The notes below the pieces were generated by a model. That model was not told where the DNA came from. It saw nothing but the letters and a program-made list of their open reading frames with translations, and made no database searches. This document shows, piece after piece, positions 44,820 through 55,685 of a stretch of DNA of 64,000 bases (position 1 is the stretch's first letter; every line of letters starts with the position of its first letter). The position numbers were made by a program, and so were the translations under genes. This DNA comes from Thysanoteuthis rhombus (lineage: Eukaryota > Mollusca > Cephalopoda > Oegopsida > Thysanoteuthidae): positions 21,123,394 through 21,187,393 of the forward strand of contig OY735219.1 in NCBI GenBank assembly GCA_963457665.1, given 5' to 3'.

Positions 44820-45085
44820 TGGGTTTTTTTTTAAAAATTCTCCTCCAAAATGAGGTTTTAGTGTGTGTGTGGGGAGGGGGATATTCAATGTGAGTTTATG
44901 CTAAATTGGTCCTTTAGTGTTTGTGTCCACCCTTGTTTTTTTTTTAAATCTGGACATTTTTGCGCCCAACAAAAAGTGAGAGAAGTAACGTATTCATTGA
45001 TCACCCCTTTCATTATTTTTTAATTGATCATCTCAATACGAAATGCTACCAAAAAACATTGGTCATCGGGTGGTTGAGAAAAACA
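44820..45085 (-). mobile_element. Family X, copy 10 (inverted)
   Basis: GTGAGTTTATGCTAAATTGG, CCCAACAAAAAGTGAGAG and ATTCATTGATCACCCC in reverse order to X. The 5' terminus has decayed. Confidence 0.75.
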
Positions 45086-45139
45086 TCTTTTCCCATATAT
45101 TTCATCTATAATGCATGTAACTGTTCTTGTTGTTACTGT

Positions 45140-45784
45140 TATTGATCACAACTGTTGAGAATAAGAACATAACTGTCAAGATAAAAAATGCAAAACTCGG
45201 CAAGGTAGACCACTACATCTACCTAGGACAACGAATCTCCAAGAGATTCTCAAAAGAGGAGGAAATCAAGCGAAAAATCACTTTGGGGTGGCAAGCCTTC
45301 GGCAGAGCAAGCTCAACTTTCAAGAACCAGATGATCCCAATAATCCTAAAAAGAAGAGTATACAACCAATGCATTCTCCCGATAGTCACTTATGGAGCTG
45401 AAACATGGAACCTAACCAAGAGACAGGCCTGCAAATTGAGAAGTATGCAACGTGCACATGAGAGAATCATGCTCAACCTTACACAGAGAGATCACAAGAC
45501 AGCACAGTATATCAGGAAGAAAACATGTTCGTGACATCATAGAAACTATTAAAAAACTCAAATGGCAATGGGCAGGCCATGTTGCAAAAATGAAAGACAA
45601 CCGATGGATATCACGCCTCACAACATGGATCCCCAGGGATCACATAAGAAACAGAGGCCGACAGATCACAAGATGGAGAGATGAACTTGACAGATTCAGA
45701 AAATACTGGCTCTGCAATACCCATGATAGGGAATTGTGGCGAATCCTGGGGAAGGTCTATGTCCAACGACGGACGTTAAAAGAT

Positions 45785-45831
<47 letters not shown>
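45140..45831 (+). mobile_element. RTE-type LINE 3' end with (GAT)n tail, frameshifted
   Basis: Frame one (to 45534) has KLGKVDHYIYLGQRISK, RRVYNQCILPIVTYGAETW and MQRAHERIMLNLT. After a shift near 45515, frame two continues HVRDIIETIKKLKWQWAGHV, RGRQITRWRDEL and a closing WRILGKVYVQRRTLKD. This is the usual C-terminal end of RTE-clade proteins. A (GAT)n tract of about 16 units follows at 45783-45831, the simple-repeat tail typical of RTE elements. 5'-truncated and inactive. Confidence 0.85.
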
Positions 45832-45832
<1 letters not shown>

Positions 45833-46084
45833 CCCACAACAAATAAGTTTTGCTTGGTTTAGGTTATTCATAGGTTCTAAAATTAATATACACCATGGGG
45901 AAATTCCTCGGTTGTTGACACCTTAACTAAAACTGAACCTAAATATTATCGCATGCCTTTGTATTTCTCTCAACCTAAGTCCGTAATTTCTCATCGTCTC
46001 CCTTATCCCTTCCAATCTTTGTTGTCCATGATTTTATCTGATTATCGTACAACAATTGATAAGATTCAAATGCCAAAATTTTCA

Positions 46085-46147
46085 AACCCCATCAATAAAC
46101 TACCTAACTTTCTTTTCTTCCCTTTCTTCCGACCCTCTTATTGAACT
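46085..46147 (+). repeat. Family Z fragment
   Basis: AAACTACCTAACTTTCTTTT and CCCTCTTATTGAACT match 9510-9560 and 18260-18330. Confidence 0.55.
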
Positions 46148-46174
46148 GAGAAACTTATGTCCGGTAGCCTGAAT

Positions 46175-46330
46175 TTCGAAAATTCGGACTCTTCTTTAGT
46201 GATCACTACCCAACAAAAGTCAAGAGAAGTAACATGTTCATTGATTTCTTTTTTTCTCCTATTTTTTCACTTGATCACCCCCAACACAGCATGCTATTAA
46301 AAGTCGTTGACCACGTAACGGTTTCTACCA
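46175..46330 (-). mobile_element. Family X, copy 11 (inverted, truncated by a mariner)
   Basis: AGTGATCACTACCCAACAAA, TCAAGAGAAGTAACATG and GTAACGGTTTCTACCA. The X end is interrupted where the mariner terminus begins. Confidence 0.75.
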
Positions 46331-46739
46331 TTAGGTTGGAACAAAATGAATGGCCATTTTTACGTTGTGTTAGTGCGACCATTCTTTTGCATAGTTCCCA
46401 TCTTTTTATGCGTAGACCTGTGAGCCATTTTTAAGATCTGTGTCTTCTCTTTCGGTTATTAGAATTTTTTGATAACTTTTAATTATATTTTTTTCTTATA
46501 GGATCTCGATCACTGATGAATAAACGTAATTTTTGTGTCATCATACTCCATGAGTTCAAACGCGACCAAGGCGCTACCCAAGCTACCGGCTAAATCAACA
46601 TAGTTCGGGGGATGGAGTCAACTTCTGGGAGGACCGTGAGTCATTGGTTTCGAAATTTCGATCCTCACGATCTGTCAATCGGCAATGGAGAATTGAGGGC
46701 AGCCGTGAAGGCTCATCCAGATACTGCGGTGATTTTCAC

Positions 46740-47020
46740 AACGACCTTGCTCGTTGCAAGAAGGCACTGGTTAGTAATGCGCCGATTAAAGCACGAAAAG
46801 ATCTGGACGTAAAGGGTATTGGGTCACTCAGTGGCTAGTGTGTCGACTAACGCACGAAAATGTCAGGACCTAACGACTTGACTCGTCGCAAAAGGGTGTC
46901 GGTGACCCTGTGTCTAGTGTGGCGAATAACGCACGAAAACGTCAGTACACAACAACGCGACTCGTTGCAAAGGGTTTTGGTCACTCTGCAGCTAGTGCAC
47001 TAATTAACGCACGAGAAGGG
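46740..47020. repeat. 78-bp tandem repeat inside the mariner, about 3.5 copies
   Basis: TAACGCACGA words fall at 46848, 46927 and 47005. Units also share ACTCGTTGCAAAGGGT and GGTCACTCTG..GCTAGTG. The first, shorter unit begins within the transposase frame. Confidence 0.75.
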
Positions 47021-47484
47021 TCGGAAACAACGCACAACTCAGATATATCTTGATTCTAGCTCTCCCAACTAACTGATTGCCTGTCTGTCTGTCTGTCTGT
47101 CAATTCGTGCAACCACTCGCTACCAAGTCGAAAAACCGTCTTGATTCTACTCGTTCTCGGCCCTTTTTCTCAGCTGGGGTAATTTTATGATGGCGCATGC
47201 GAACGTATCAACAGGTGATATAAATACTCATTACGAATACACACGTGCTTTTTGCCTGCGTTTTCGACCGACGGGATACGCAAGCGACCCGCGGCCTCTT
47301 GACTCGGCGTCAACTACGTTCGAATTCTTCCAAGGCGTTGAGAGCAAAGCTTTCGGTAGCCCATACAACTGTTGGAAGACATCTGTCTAAATCTCGGCAA
47401 AGCGAAGAATATACAGAAGTGGATGCCCCACGATTCGACGGATGATCGGTTTGACACTTACCACGATTTGCTTGTTAGTTTAGC

Positions 47485-47507
47485 AAAAAAAAAAAAAAAA
47501 AAAAAAA
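47485..47507. repeat. Poly(A) run in the mariner frame
   Basis: 23 As where the transposase needs only a few Lys codons; likely slippage expansion. Confidence 0.8.
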
Positions 47508-47754
47508 TGACCCCCTCCTTGATTGCGTGATTACTGCCGATGAAAAGTGGTTCCTGCCGGTATGGTAATCGGAATAGTGGTTTTCTTTTGGTCGACGATC
47601 TTGTTCCCCCACAAACTTCATGAATCCAAATGTTCGACTGACCCCCGAAGATTTCCCCTGACCGTTTAGTGGCGCCTGACTCTTGGCACTGCCTGCACCA
47701 ACCTTATTCCCACCCTCCACTCCCTTATCCCAATTACCTACATCTCCATCTTTC

Positions 47755-47850
47755 AAAGAGTTTTTTTCCGACGATTGAACACCTTTTTATTGTTTTAGTT
47801 GTTAACATGACGTTTCGGCCGATCCATTCTACGGCCTTCTCCAAGTATAC
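47755..47850 (-). repeat. Motif M element end, best-preserved hairpin
   Basis: Minus strand 47845-47809: CTTGGAGA, A, GGCCG, ten-base loop, CGGCC, GAAACGTC, then TGTTAACAAC. The 5-bp stem is perfect. The tail GTTCAATCGTCGG..CTCTTTGAA is shared with the copy at 33470. Confidence 0.65.
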
Positions 47851-48065
47851 TCTCCAAATGTGATAGTGGTAAACAGAATTTTTCATTCCAATCGCTGCAA
47901 CGCTTATGACGTAGGCTCTGGGTATTTCCCTCTCCTTTCGCTTTTATAATTACCATTTTGATAATGAAAAAGAACCAACATCTGCACCATGACATGAACA
48001 TTATTACATAATCACCACCATTAAATCTGTCATGTACCCTCCCCCTTTTGCCTCAGCTATACCGA
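47851..48065. other. Unassigned spacer
   Basis: No supported feature. Confidence 0.3.
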
Positions 48066-48255
48066 TATCACCGTCGCCATCTTGGGGGACGCAGTTTTAT
48101 TCTTCGCCATCTTGGGGGACACTGTTTTAATTCTTGTCATCTTGGTGGGGAATATCTTAATTCTTCACCGCCTTGGGAAACAATGTTTTAATTCATCGCC
48201 TTCTTGCAGGAACAGTGTTTTAATTCTTCGCCAACTTGGGGGACACTTTTTCAGT
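48066..48255. repeat. 31-bp minisatellite, six copies
   Basis: Units read CGCCATCTTGGGGGACACTG then TTTTAATTCTT, with lengths of 30-32 bp. A plus frame through it (FNSSP) is not supported as coding. Confidence 0.85.
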
Positions 48256-49230
48256 TGTTCCCGCTTCCGACAATCATCACACCATCAAAGTTATGAACTC
48301 TATAATACCTGACATCAAACTTACCGCAACTAGCCTCATTCCCTGCACCATCATTTCATCCTACTTCACCTCCACCATCAGTATCTTCAATATTGACACC
48401 ATCACCGTCCCCGCCACGTTTGCATTCACTGCTTCCTCTTCCTTCCCCTCCTACCCCTCCATCATCATAGCCATTCTTCTCAGGCTTGCAGCGACCACAT
48501 TGCCTACCATCGCTTTCCTCATTCCCAAAATCACACCCTCTTTCTCCCTTACCCGTGAGGTGACGACCACTCTTACCATAGACGCCATCATCTTTTCCAC
48601 TCTCTTCTATCTCTTCCAACTTCATGTATCCACTCATGTCTATCTGTATGTCGGTCTGTCCACACAGTATTTCCTGAAGTTCTCAATTAATTTAAATGGC
48701 ATTGCAGAAGGTGCAGGCCATGGGCTAAGGAAAAATTAGTCAAATACAGGGGCTGGGGCCATCAATTTTCTTTTACGGTTACCTCACCTACATATCACAA
48801 TATCTCGAAAATCCTGTATGAATTTCTCTGGATTATTTGGGGAAGGTTAGGCCACGAGGTAAGGAAGAATTGGTTCAATTTGGGGTCGGATCCAGGAATT
48901 GAGAGAGATTTTCTCATTTATCAAGACGATGACCCGAAATATGAAAAATCCCAACTTACACAGTAACCTACCCTACATCGTAGCAACACATGGACTGATT
49001 TTTAATTCAGTTTCTGGTTAGTTTATGGCGTTGGCAGATGTATGCGCTCTCTGAGTGCTCTCTAGTTCACCCCCACCCAAATTTGGCCACGAACCACTCG
49101 TCACTATCACTTTCATCACCTTTCCTTTCCTATCGCGGTAACGGTCGCCTTCAACCCTCCCCCAAACTCAATCGTTTTCGTCCGAATCTTCGATTAACCT
49201 TGATCAGGGAGTGGTTCCTGATATTGACGC
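48256..49230. other. Unassigned stretch with a C-rich degenerate repeat
   Basis: 48290-48640 is rich in CCATCA/CACC words, which gives the long Thr/Ser/Ile frame there. Nothing else recognised. Confidence 0.4.
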
Positions 49231-49238
49231 TTATACGT

Positions 49239-50347
49239 CGGTGGTTCACAAACTTTATTATATGGCAGCACACCAAGGAATACATTAGGTGCAAAAATAA
49301 TTGGAATCTTTGTTATTATTAAAATTGAATGCTTATTTTAGAAAGAACTATATTCAACTATGTTCACGTAATACGCCATTTTAAAGCGTGAATTTCGCTC
49401 TATTTATTTGACCTGAACGTCTTCTTTTCGTTATTTAGTTTGGTTTATTTGGGGTTATCAAAAATGGAAAGAAGCAAATTCGAGTAATTTCGTTGTATGA
49501 GTTCAGTATGGAACGTAAATAAACGGAAACTGCTCGCAATATCAACCTTGTTTTTTGCCAGGGAACCGTCAACGAACGTACAGTTCAACATTGGATTAAA
49601 AAATTTCGAAACTGTGAAGAGAGCCCTGAAGATGTGAACATCCTACTATGACATCTAATTGAGGGCCATTATTGAGACTGACCCACACAAAACAACCCGA
49701 GAAGTTGCAAAAGAACTAAACGTTGACCCTCAAAGTGTTGTTCGATATTTGCACCAAATGGAAAAAGCAAAAAGGCTCGCATGTCATGCAGAAGAAATTG
49801 AACCTCGTTCAACTTACTCACCGGACTTATCTCCGATCGACTTCCACTTTTCAAAGCATTTTTACCACTTCCTACAAGGTAAGATCTCTAACAACCAAGC
49901 AGCAGTTCATAACATCTTCGAAAAATCTATAGGTTCCAGGACCCCAGAATTATATGCTTCCGGGATAAATGGTTTTTTTTCTAGAAGGCAAAAATATGTT
50001 CTGGAAGATCTTATTCCGCTAATATCTCCCTAGTGTGCCGTGTAAATTTTTCCAAATTCACAATCATGTATATCAAGCTTTGAACGTTTGCAGTAATGTA
50101 ATTTACATATCATTCTCAAAGGAATTAAAGCCCAATGACCTAAATATGACTTGGTATATATAAATTAGGTAGAGTTATTTTTACTCCAAGCTGAGATATA
50201 CTGCTTTATAGTCGATGATGAAAAACTGTAATTATTTTTGCACCAAGCTAATGTTTGACTAACGTGGCCTACCAACTACATCAAAGTATGAATTAACATT
50301 GGTAGCGGCACACTATTAAACCACGGTACACAGTTTGAGAACCACTG
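49239..50347. mobile_element. hAT-type MITE split by a mariner insertion
   Basis: Left end CGGTGGTTCACAAACTTT at 49239 and right end AGTTTGAGAACCACTG at 50332-50347 are inverted and hAT-like. They are flanked by TTATACGT (49231) and CTATACGC (50348), six of eight matching. Only 47 bp of hAT sequence on the left and 97 bp on the right remain around the mariner. Confidence 0.7.
49286..50250 (+). mobile_element. Mariner element with both terminal repeats and an internal deletion, 965 bp
   Basis: The left terminus TAGGTGCAAAAATAATTGG and the right terminus GTAATTATTTTTGCACC..TA are inverted and bounded by TA. Upstream frames give TVNERTVQHWIKKFRN near 49567. The frame 49659-50033 then joins the second DNA-binding helix (TTREVAKELNVDPQSVVRYL) directly to the third catalytic region (STYSPDLSPIDFHFSKHF) and an intact C-terminus. 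The DEKW and second-Asp segments are deleted, so the product could bind but not cut DNA. Confidence 0.85.
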
Positions 50348-50355
50348 CTATACGC

Positions 50356-50935
50356 ATTTATTTACCTACAAATTTGGGAGAGGAACGAATTCCATGGGCG
50401 AAAATCAAATTATTCTTTCTCGGGACAGACGCTTTCAAGTCTTTCTCCTACTTAAAACTCCCGACCGTCTGCTTTCGTTGTCTTCGTCAACAATGGCCTG
50501 AAATTGGACCGTCCGACCGTTCAAAAGACGTTGCGGTGGAAATCTCCGAGGCTTAAAGTCCCCACCCCCCTTGAAGGGGAGAAAACACCAAAGAAGGAAA
50601 CACACGTTTAAGTGAATTACAATTCTTGTGGGGGGAAAGCTAATTGAAAAACATTAATGGGGTAGAGGGTGTGCACCGTTGGTTTGGATGGTGGCCCCTT
50701 TTGTTTTGGGCGAAAGAGCCTCGTTTTGGTCGTCGTTCAACATACTTAAAGCTGCATCAATGAATTAGCTTCATTTGTTTTGTCTCTGGCCCAGCGAGAT
50801 CTCTCGCCAGAAAAGAGGTTCAGTGCTTACATTGCCCTGAAGGTATTCAAGCTTTGGACAATGCAGTTCCTGGTTGGTGAAAGAATACGTGGTTTTGTGT
50901 GTCCAGATCCATGCGGGTCTTTCTCTCTCTGTGTG
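50356..50935. other. Unassigned stretch
   Basis: No supported feature. Confidence 0.3.
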
Positions 50936-50939
50936 GCGT

Positions 50940-51422
50940 TGGGGGGGGGGTGAGCACGCAGTTTTGTGTTGCCACTTTGACAGAGTGGCTCGATCAATGG
51001 CACACACACGCACACACACACACACTTGGGCGAAGGCACATGTATGTGTGTATATATGTGTGCATATGTGAGCATGTGTGTATGTGTGTGAGCGTGTGGT
51101 CCTGGTTAGTGTAAAGATTTTGAACGAATTCGTAGTTTGTACATGCAGATTCATGCGGGATTCCCTGTATGCATGTATATTGGGCTGAGTACGCATTTTG
51201 TGTAGCTACTGGGAGAGACCGAGCCTATCAAAAGCACGCACGCACAAAAAACGTGCCTTTTGTGCTTATAGGTGTGTGTATGCTTATGTGTTTATGTGTG
51301 TTTATATGTATGTTTCTGTGTTCGAGTGCGTATGTATTTGTGCATGTGCGTGTTGGTGAGCAAGTGTTTGTTTTTGTGTGTATGTGTATGTGTGCACGCG
51401 TGATGGTGAGTGTGTGTGTGTT

Positions 51423-51459
<37 letters not shown>

Positions 51460-51480
51460 GCAGTTGCGGACACGAGTAAC
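50940..51480. repeat. TG-rich degenerate repeat and (TG)n microsatellite
   Basis: GTGTGTATGTGTG words across 51000-51480, with a cleaner (TG)n at 51406-51461. Val/Cys/Met-rich frames are shadows. The phrase CCAGATCCATGCGGGTC / GCAGATTCATGCGGGAT occurs twice (50903, 51145), suggesting a roughly 240-bp duplication. Confidence 0.75.
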
Positions 51481-51829
51481 GACAGACGTAAGAGTATTTT
51501 TTTATGAATCTAAGCGCGTGTTTCTACATTTTCATACGGGTTTTGTCCACGTGACTGAAGTGGCGTGTGAAAATGCACGCGTCAAATTCAGGCTGCAGCA
51601 GAACTGTATGCACATGCGTACACGTTAGCTCACGTGTCCGGGTAGATGGGTACTGTCCGGGTAGATGATTATTGTCTTTCTAGGGATGTAAAACTGATAA
51701 TGAGGGGAAACTTGCACAGCATCAACCTCAGACCAGATACAAATATACAAGAAGAAGAAGAAGAAGAAGAGTGGTGATGCAGGGAAGTATGGATTCATGC
51801 CTCTCTTTTCGAAAAAAAAACATAAATCC

Positions 51830-51950
51830 ATCTGTGGAATTTGAACTCGCATTAGCACAAAGTGAACGCCAACTCTCACAGCCGTTTGAACTCGTTTCCC
51901 CGATTCCATTGTCCGTGTTGTTAACCGTTAGGCCCTCCCCACCGTACCTT
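51830..51950 (-). mobile_element. Possible tRNA-derived SINE fragment
   Basis: Minus strand: GGCCTAACGGTTAAC as A box and GCGAGTTCAAATTCC as B box, with spacing longer than a tRNA. Weak. Confidence 0.35.
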
Positions 51951-51956
51951 CAATGA

Positions 51957-53635
51957 TGAAGCTAACGATCAGAAAAATGTATAAAATAATGAAAGTCTCA
52001 AAACTCCAGAAAGCAGAAATCGTAACTGTCTGTGAATATTTTATGTGTGAGTGTTGTTGAGAGAAATTTTTTAGAATCTACTTATCATCATCAGCCCTTA
52101 GACACCCATCGTAGGTGTCGCGGCGCCAATATCTCACGAACCCGTCGTAATCGTCAGACCTTCTTATTTTCTGTCGTTCTCAGTTTCGCATATGATATCC
52201 TCGTAGTGAATCGTGATGTCCAGCAGTTTTCTGACATTCTCCCCCAAACGGCCTGCAAACTGCCAATTGGGTTTTCTAATGGGTTCTATACTATCAGGGA
52301 CTCTGTTTTCATGCGTACTCGATTCAGATTTTAAAAAAAATGGATGTTACATTGGCAATTTTGCAAAATCTCGAACAGTTCATGATTTTAGTGTAATTTT
52401 CACAATTCTGTTCGAAAGTCACTCTTGTCTTAGGGAGCGAGAAATGTTCAAATATACTTAGGAGTGTTAGGGAAGTTGGCCTTTGAGCCGTTTTACTTTC
52501 TGTTGAATACTCTCACTACTACTATGACGGTCTCCCCACTCCACTTCTTATTCGGTCGGGTGCCAAGCGTATAAATGTAAGAGTACATTATATATGAGCG
52601 CACGAGTATTGTTCATAGACAATTCTTTTCCTCGTCCCATTTTGCGTTTTCCCCTTCATGAATAAGTGTAGCGAAGAGGTGGTGAAAAGCCAAATGGAAA
52701 GGAAAATACCAATTTTTTATTCAAGGGACTTTTGATGGTGTTTGTTCCCTACAGACAATCCTGAAATTCATAATTGCAAACACAACAAAGATTTCAGAAA
52801 AGTTCCAACCCAAAATCAGTTAAAACTGGAGGAGTTCCTTGAAAGGATTTACAATTTTCGCAAGGTCTTTTTGAAGTAAGGATGTTCTTATTAATTCATA
52901 ATGATATCAGTCTTCATCTTTGATATCTGCGTCATTCGAGTTGGGACTTTCTCTGCTACTACGACGTCACCTCCTACCATTTCTTTTTCGACGGATTGCC
53001 GAGTGTATAAAACTTTCTTGTGGAGCCACATTTTGAGCAGACCTTCGATATGGAAGCAGAGGTTGAAGCAGTTGTGAGATCGAAGTCGTTCGTGTGCGAC
53101 ACATAGTGAACTGGAATTACGGTTCAAGTAACCAGAACTTTTTTTCTCTTTACTCGTGCGACCACAGAATAACAAGCGCACAAATATATACGACAATATG
53201 GTCATTTTCCTATGGATTATTCATTTTTTCTTTACAGCTGAGATATTTCAAATAAACCATCACTTAAATGTAAGCTGGTAGTGAGCAGAGTCGTCTTTAA
53301 TACTTTGAAATAATAAAGGCAAAAAACAAAGATACGAATTAATACTTGAAATGGAGCCCCACGTTGATCATTCATAGCCCGAACCACTGAGTGAATTCCA
53401 AAGAAAAACTTGTGGCTCTAAATTTCCAAAGAATGTGGAATACCTTGGGGCAAAATTTTCAGCGACGGTAGATTTGAAATGAACTTCTAATTTACTGTAA
53501 AACTTTTTTAACAGATGGTGCGCACCGAATTCCTTGTTAAGCGTCAATCATTATATGTGAGGACACTAAGATCACACCGGAGACGGTCATTAAGTACTTC
53601 CAAAATCAGGTCGACGTGTTCAACATTTGTGTATA
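51957..53635. other. Unassigned stretch
   Basis: No recognised repeat or gene. A 104-codon minus frame (53205-52891) has ordinary composition but no family I know. Confidence 0.3.
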
Positions 53636-53884
53636 TGTGTATGACTGTTTTGTTTTTAAAATACGTGAAACGGTTAAATTGTAAACAACTGATGATCCCA
53701 ATAAGAAAAGATTTACACATAGTATCATAATAAAAAAATATTTGTGAAACAGGGAAAAAAACACTGAAGAACATTACATAAATTGCGTTGACGGATATTG
53801 GGGAATAAATGACTGAAGTGACGAAAAAAGTTTTCGAAAAGATTCTTTTTGATATTTAGTGTTCAAAGCTGTGAAGCTTTCTAG
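53636..53884 (+). mobile_element. Family O repeat, copy 2 (3' third)
   Basis: From GACTGTTTTGTTTTTAAAAT to AAGCTGTGAAGCTTTCTAGA, then (TA)n, matching 5330-5580 and 58792-59018. Confidence 0.75.
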
Positions 53885-53891
53885 AATATAT

Positions 53892-53946
<55 letters not shown>

Positions 53947-53960
53947 TAGATAGATAGATA
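53885..53960. repeat. (TA)n(GATA)n microsatellite
   Basis: Compound tract joining the family O tail to the hammerhead unit. Confidence 0.95.
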
Positions 53961-53967
53961 TTATTGT

Positions 53968-54022
53968 GTCATCCACAGACAGCTGTTTCGATGTATTACA
54001 TCTCTTCAGTGTGGCTATAGAC
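53968..54022 (-). ncRNA. Type I hammerhead ribozyme, apparently intact
   Basis: Read on the minus strand. Stem I outer GTC (54022-54020) pairs with GAC (53970-53968). Internal loop TATAG faces AT. Stem I inner CCACA (54014-54010) pairs with TGTGG (53977-53973). Core CTGAAGA is at 54009-54003. Stem II GATGT-AAT-ACATC is at 54002-53990, with the required G10.1-C11.1 pair. GAA is at 53989-53987. Stem III ACAGCTGT at 53986-53979 is an 8-base palindrome (two pairs with an AGCT loop as monomer, fuller pairing as a dimer). C17 is at 53978, giving a GUC cleavage triplet. The very short stem III is typical of hammerheads in Penelope-like elements and metazoan retrozymes. Self-cleavage is predicted, not shown. 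Confidence 0.88.
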
Positions 54023-54650
54023 TTTATCCCATCCAGATATATATATATATTTATTTATTTATAAGCTCAATCTGACGGTGCGACAAAATAGAGGTACTCA
54101 TTGAGTATCAAATTCATTACACTGAGAATGGTTACCAAGAACATCACTGAAGAATAAGAAAATTGAAAGAAGCAGGATACATACTGTGCTATAATAATCT
54201 TCTCAGAATGCTTACCATAAATTTGAATACCATATGGAGGCCTTGGATTAGTAAGCAACATACATGAGATCTAAGGCTCCCAAATTCTACCCTATGTCTT
54301 ATGGGATAATGGCATAGTGGATATAAGCATTGGTAGTGTATGCAGTTGGTGGGTTTACTGCATCTACCAGGATTCTTTTCAATGAGTGATATGCTGAACA
54401 CCAACAATTAGTACAGGCTTTAGTAGGATTCTGTCTCTGTGAATTGTCGGCAAACCGTACTTATGTACCTTTGATTCAAATGTCTGTATTCAGCATGAGT
54501 GGAGTGATCTCTTCTTTGGACGGTAGTGGCTATCATCCTCGGAAACAGAGGCGAGCAGATACCCCATTAATCAACTATGCTCATGTTTGTGAGATGACAA
54601 GTATTGCATTGAAAGCCTCACATATCCACGGAATCTTATCCCAACTCTTT
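54023..54650. other. Unassigned stretch
   Basis: Short TA/TTTA repeats at 54040-54062; otherwise unrecognised. Confidence 0.3.
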
Positions 54651-55089
54651 CTGACTATCTCTCTCTCTCTCTTTCTCTCTCTTCCATTCATACCATTTAT
54701 CTTTCTCTTCCCTCCTTTTCCCCATCTTTCCTTTTCATCCATCTATATTCGATGATATTCTCATAAGAGTTCATTGTATTTTTGCCACTTTCTACAGATT
54801 TACCATGATCAGTGTCGATGTCCTCACCCTGGGGCAGCTTAGAGTTGTAGTGCTTGTAACAGTGAGACGATACCCTCACCAATTCTTTCATTTTCGCCAG
54901 AGTTTTCTGTCTTTGTTTTCTGACAATCGTCCAGAGGGTCTTTTCTCGTCTTCCTATCTTTTTTACCTTTTGTTCTATTTACTGGAGAGAGAGCGCTGGT
55001 CCAAAGGGAGAGCACTCTCCTCAACAGCCTCGCTGGTCACTGTAACCAATAGGTCTTATCACAGAAGAAAAGCCTGCAATTGCTTCGTT

Positions 55090-55584
55090 TCCTTTCGTAT
55101 AGCGAGAAGCAGAGGAGAGCGGAAAAAAGAAGAAGAAATAGAAAGGGAGGGGAGAAGGGAAGAAAGAGGCCATGAAAGAAAGAAAGAAGGAAAGGAAAGA
55201 AAGACAAAAAAGACGAAAAAGGAGAAGTAAAAGAAATATAGGGGAAAAGTAGAGAAAGAAAAAAGAAGAAAGAGGTAGTACAAAAAGATGAAGAAAAGAG
55301 CAAAAGAAAATAAAAGAAGGATGTAGTAAGAGGAAGATAAAGAAAAAGAGCACAAAGAGAGAGAAGAAAGAAATTAAAGAAGAAAGAAAAAAGAGCAAAG
55401 GGAGGAAAGAAAGACATGATGGAAGAAAGAGAAAGTACATAGAAAGAGAGAAAGAAAGGAAGGAGTTATTTAAGAAAGATAAGAAAGGAGAAATAAATGA
55501 AAAGACAGTGAAGGAAAGATGAGGTTAAAGAGCAAAAAAGAAAGAATAATACCTCAAATAAACGAAGAAGAAAAGGAAAAAGAT

Positions 55585-55633
<49 letters not shown>

Positions 55634-55685
55634 AAGGAAGAATGAGAGAGAGAGAGAAGAGTAAAAGAGAAAAAAAAGAAAATGA
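55090..55685. repeat. Purine-rich degenerate (GAAA)n tract with (GA)n
   Basis: Almost all A and G for 600 bp, with a clean (GA)n at 55587-55629. The large Ser/Phe/Leu-rich minus frames are shadows. Confidence 0.85.

Larger units (their letters stand above)
46331..47660 (+). mobile_element. Mariner element, 5' two thirds, interrupted by a minisatellite
   Basis: TTAGGTTGGAACAAAATGAA at 46331 is a mariner-type terminal repeat. The frame from 46516 gives an N-terminal domain (VIILHEFKRDQGATQA, STSGRTVSHWFRNF, NGELRAAVKAHPDT) with one stop. A 78-bp tandem repeat then intervenes (46740-47020). From 47320 the sequence resumes: VAHTTVGRHLSK, KWMPHDSTDDRFDTYHDLL, and CVITADEKWFLP with the first catalytic Asp (about 47535). 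The match fades after 47600, and no second or third catalytic motif or right terminus is seen. Frameshifts and stops make it inactive. Confidence 0.8.

Noticed and set aside
48236-48739. 167-codon Thr/Ser/Ile-rich frame
   Set aside because: Low-complexity CCATCA-type sequence following a minisatellite; no recognisable fold or homologue.
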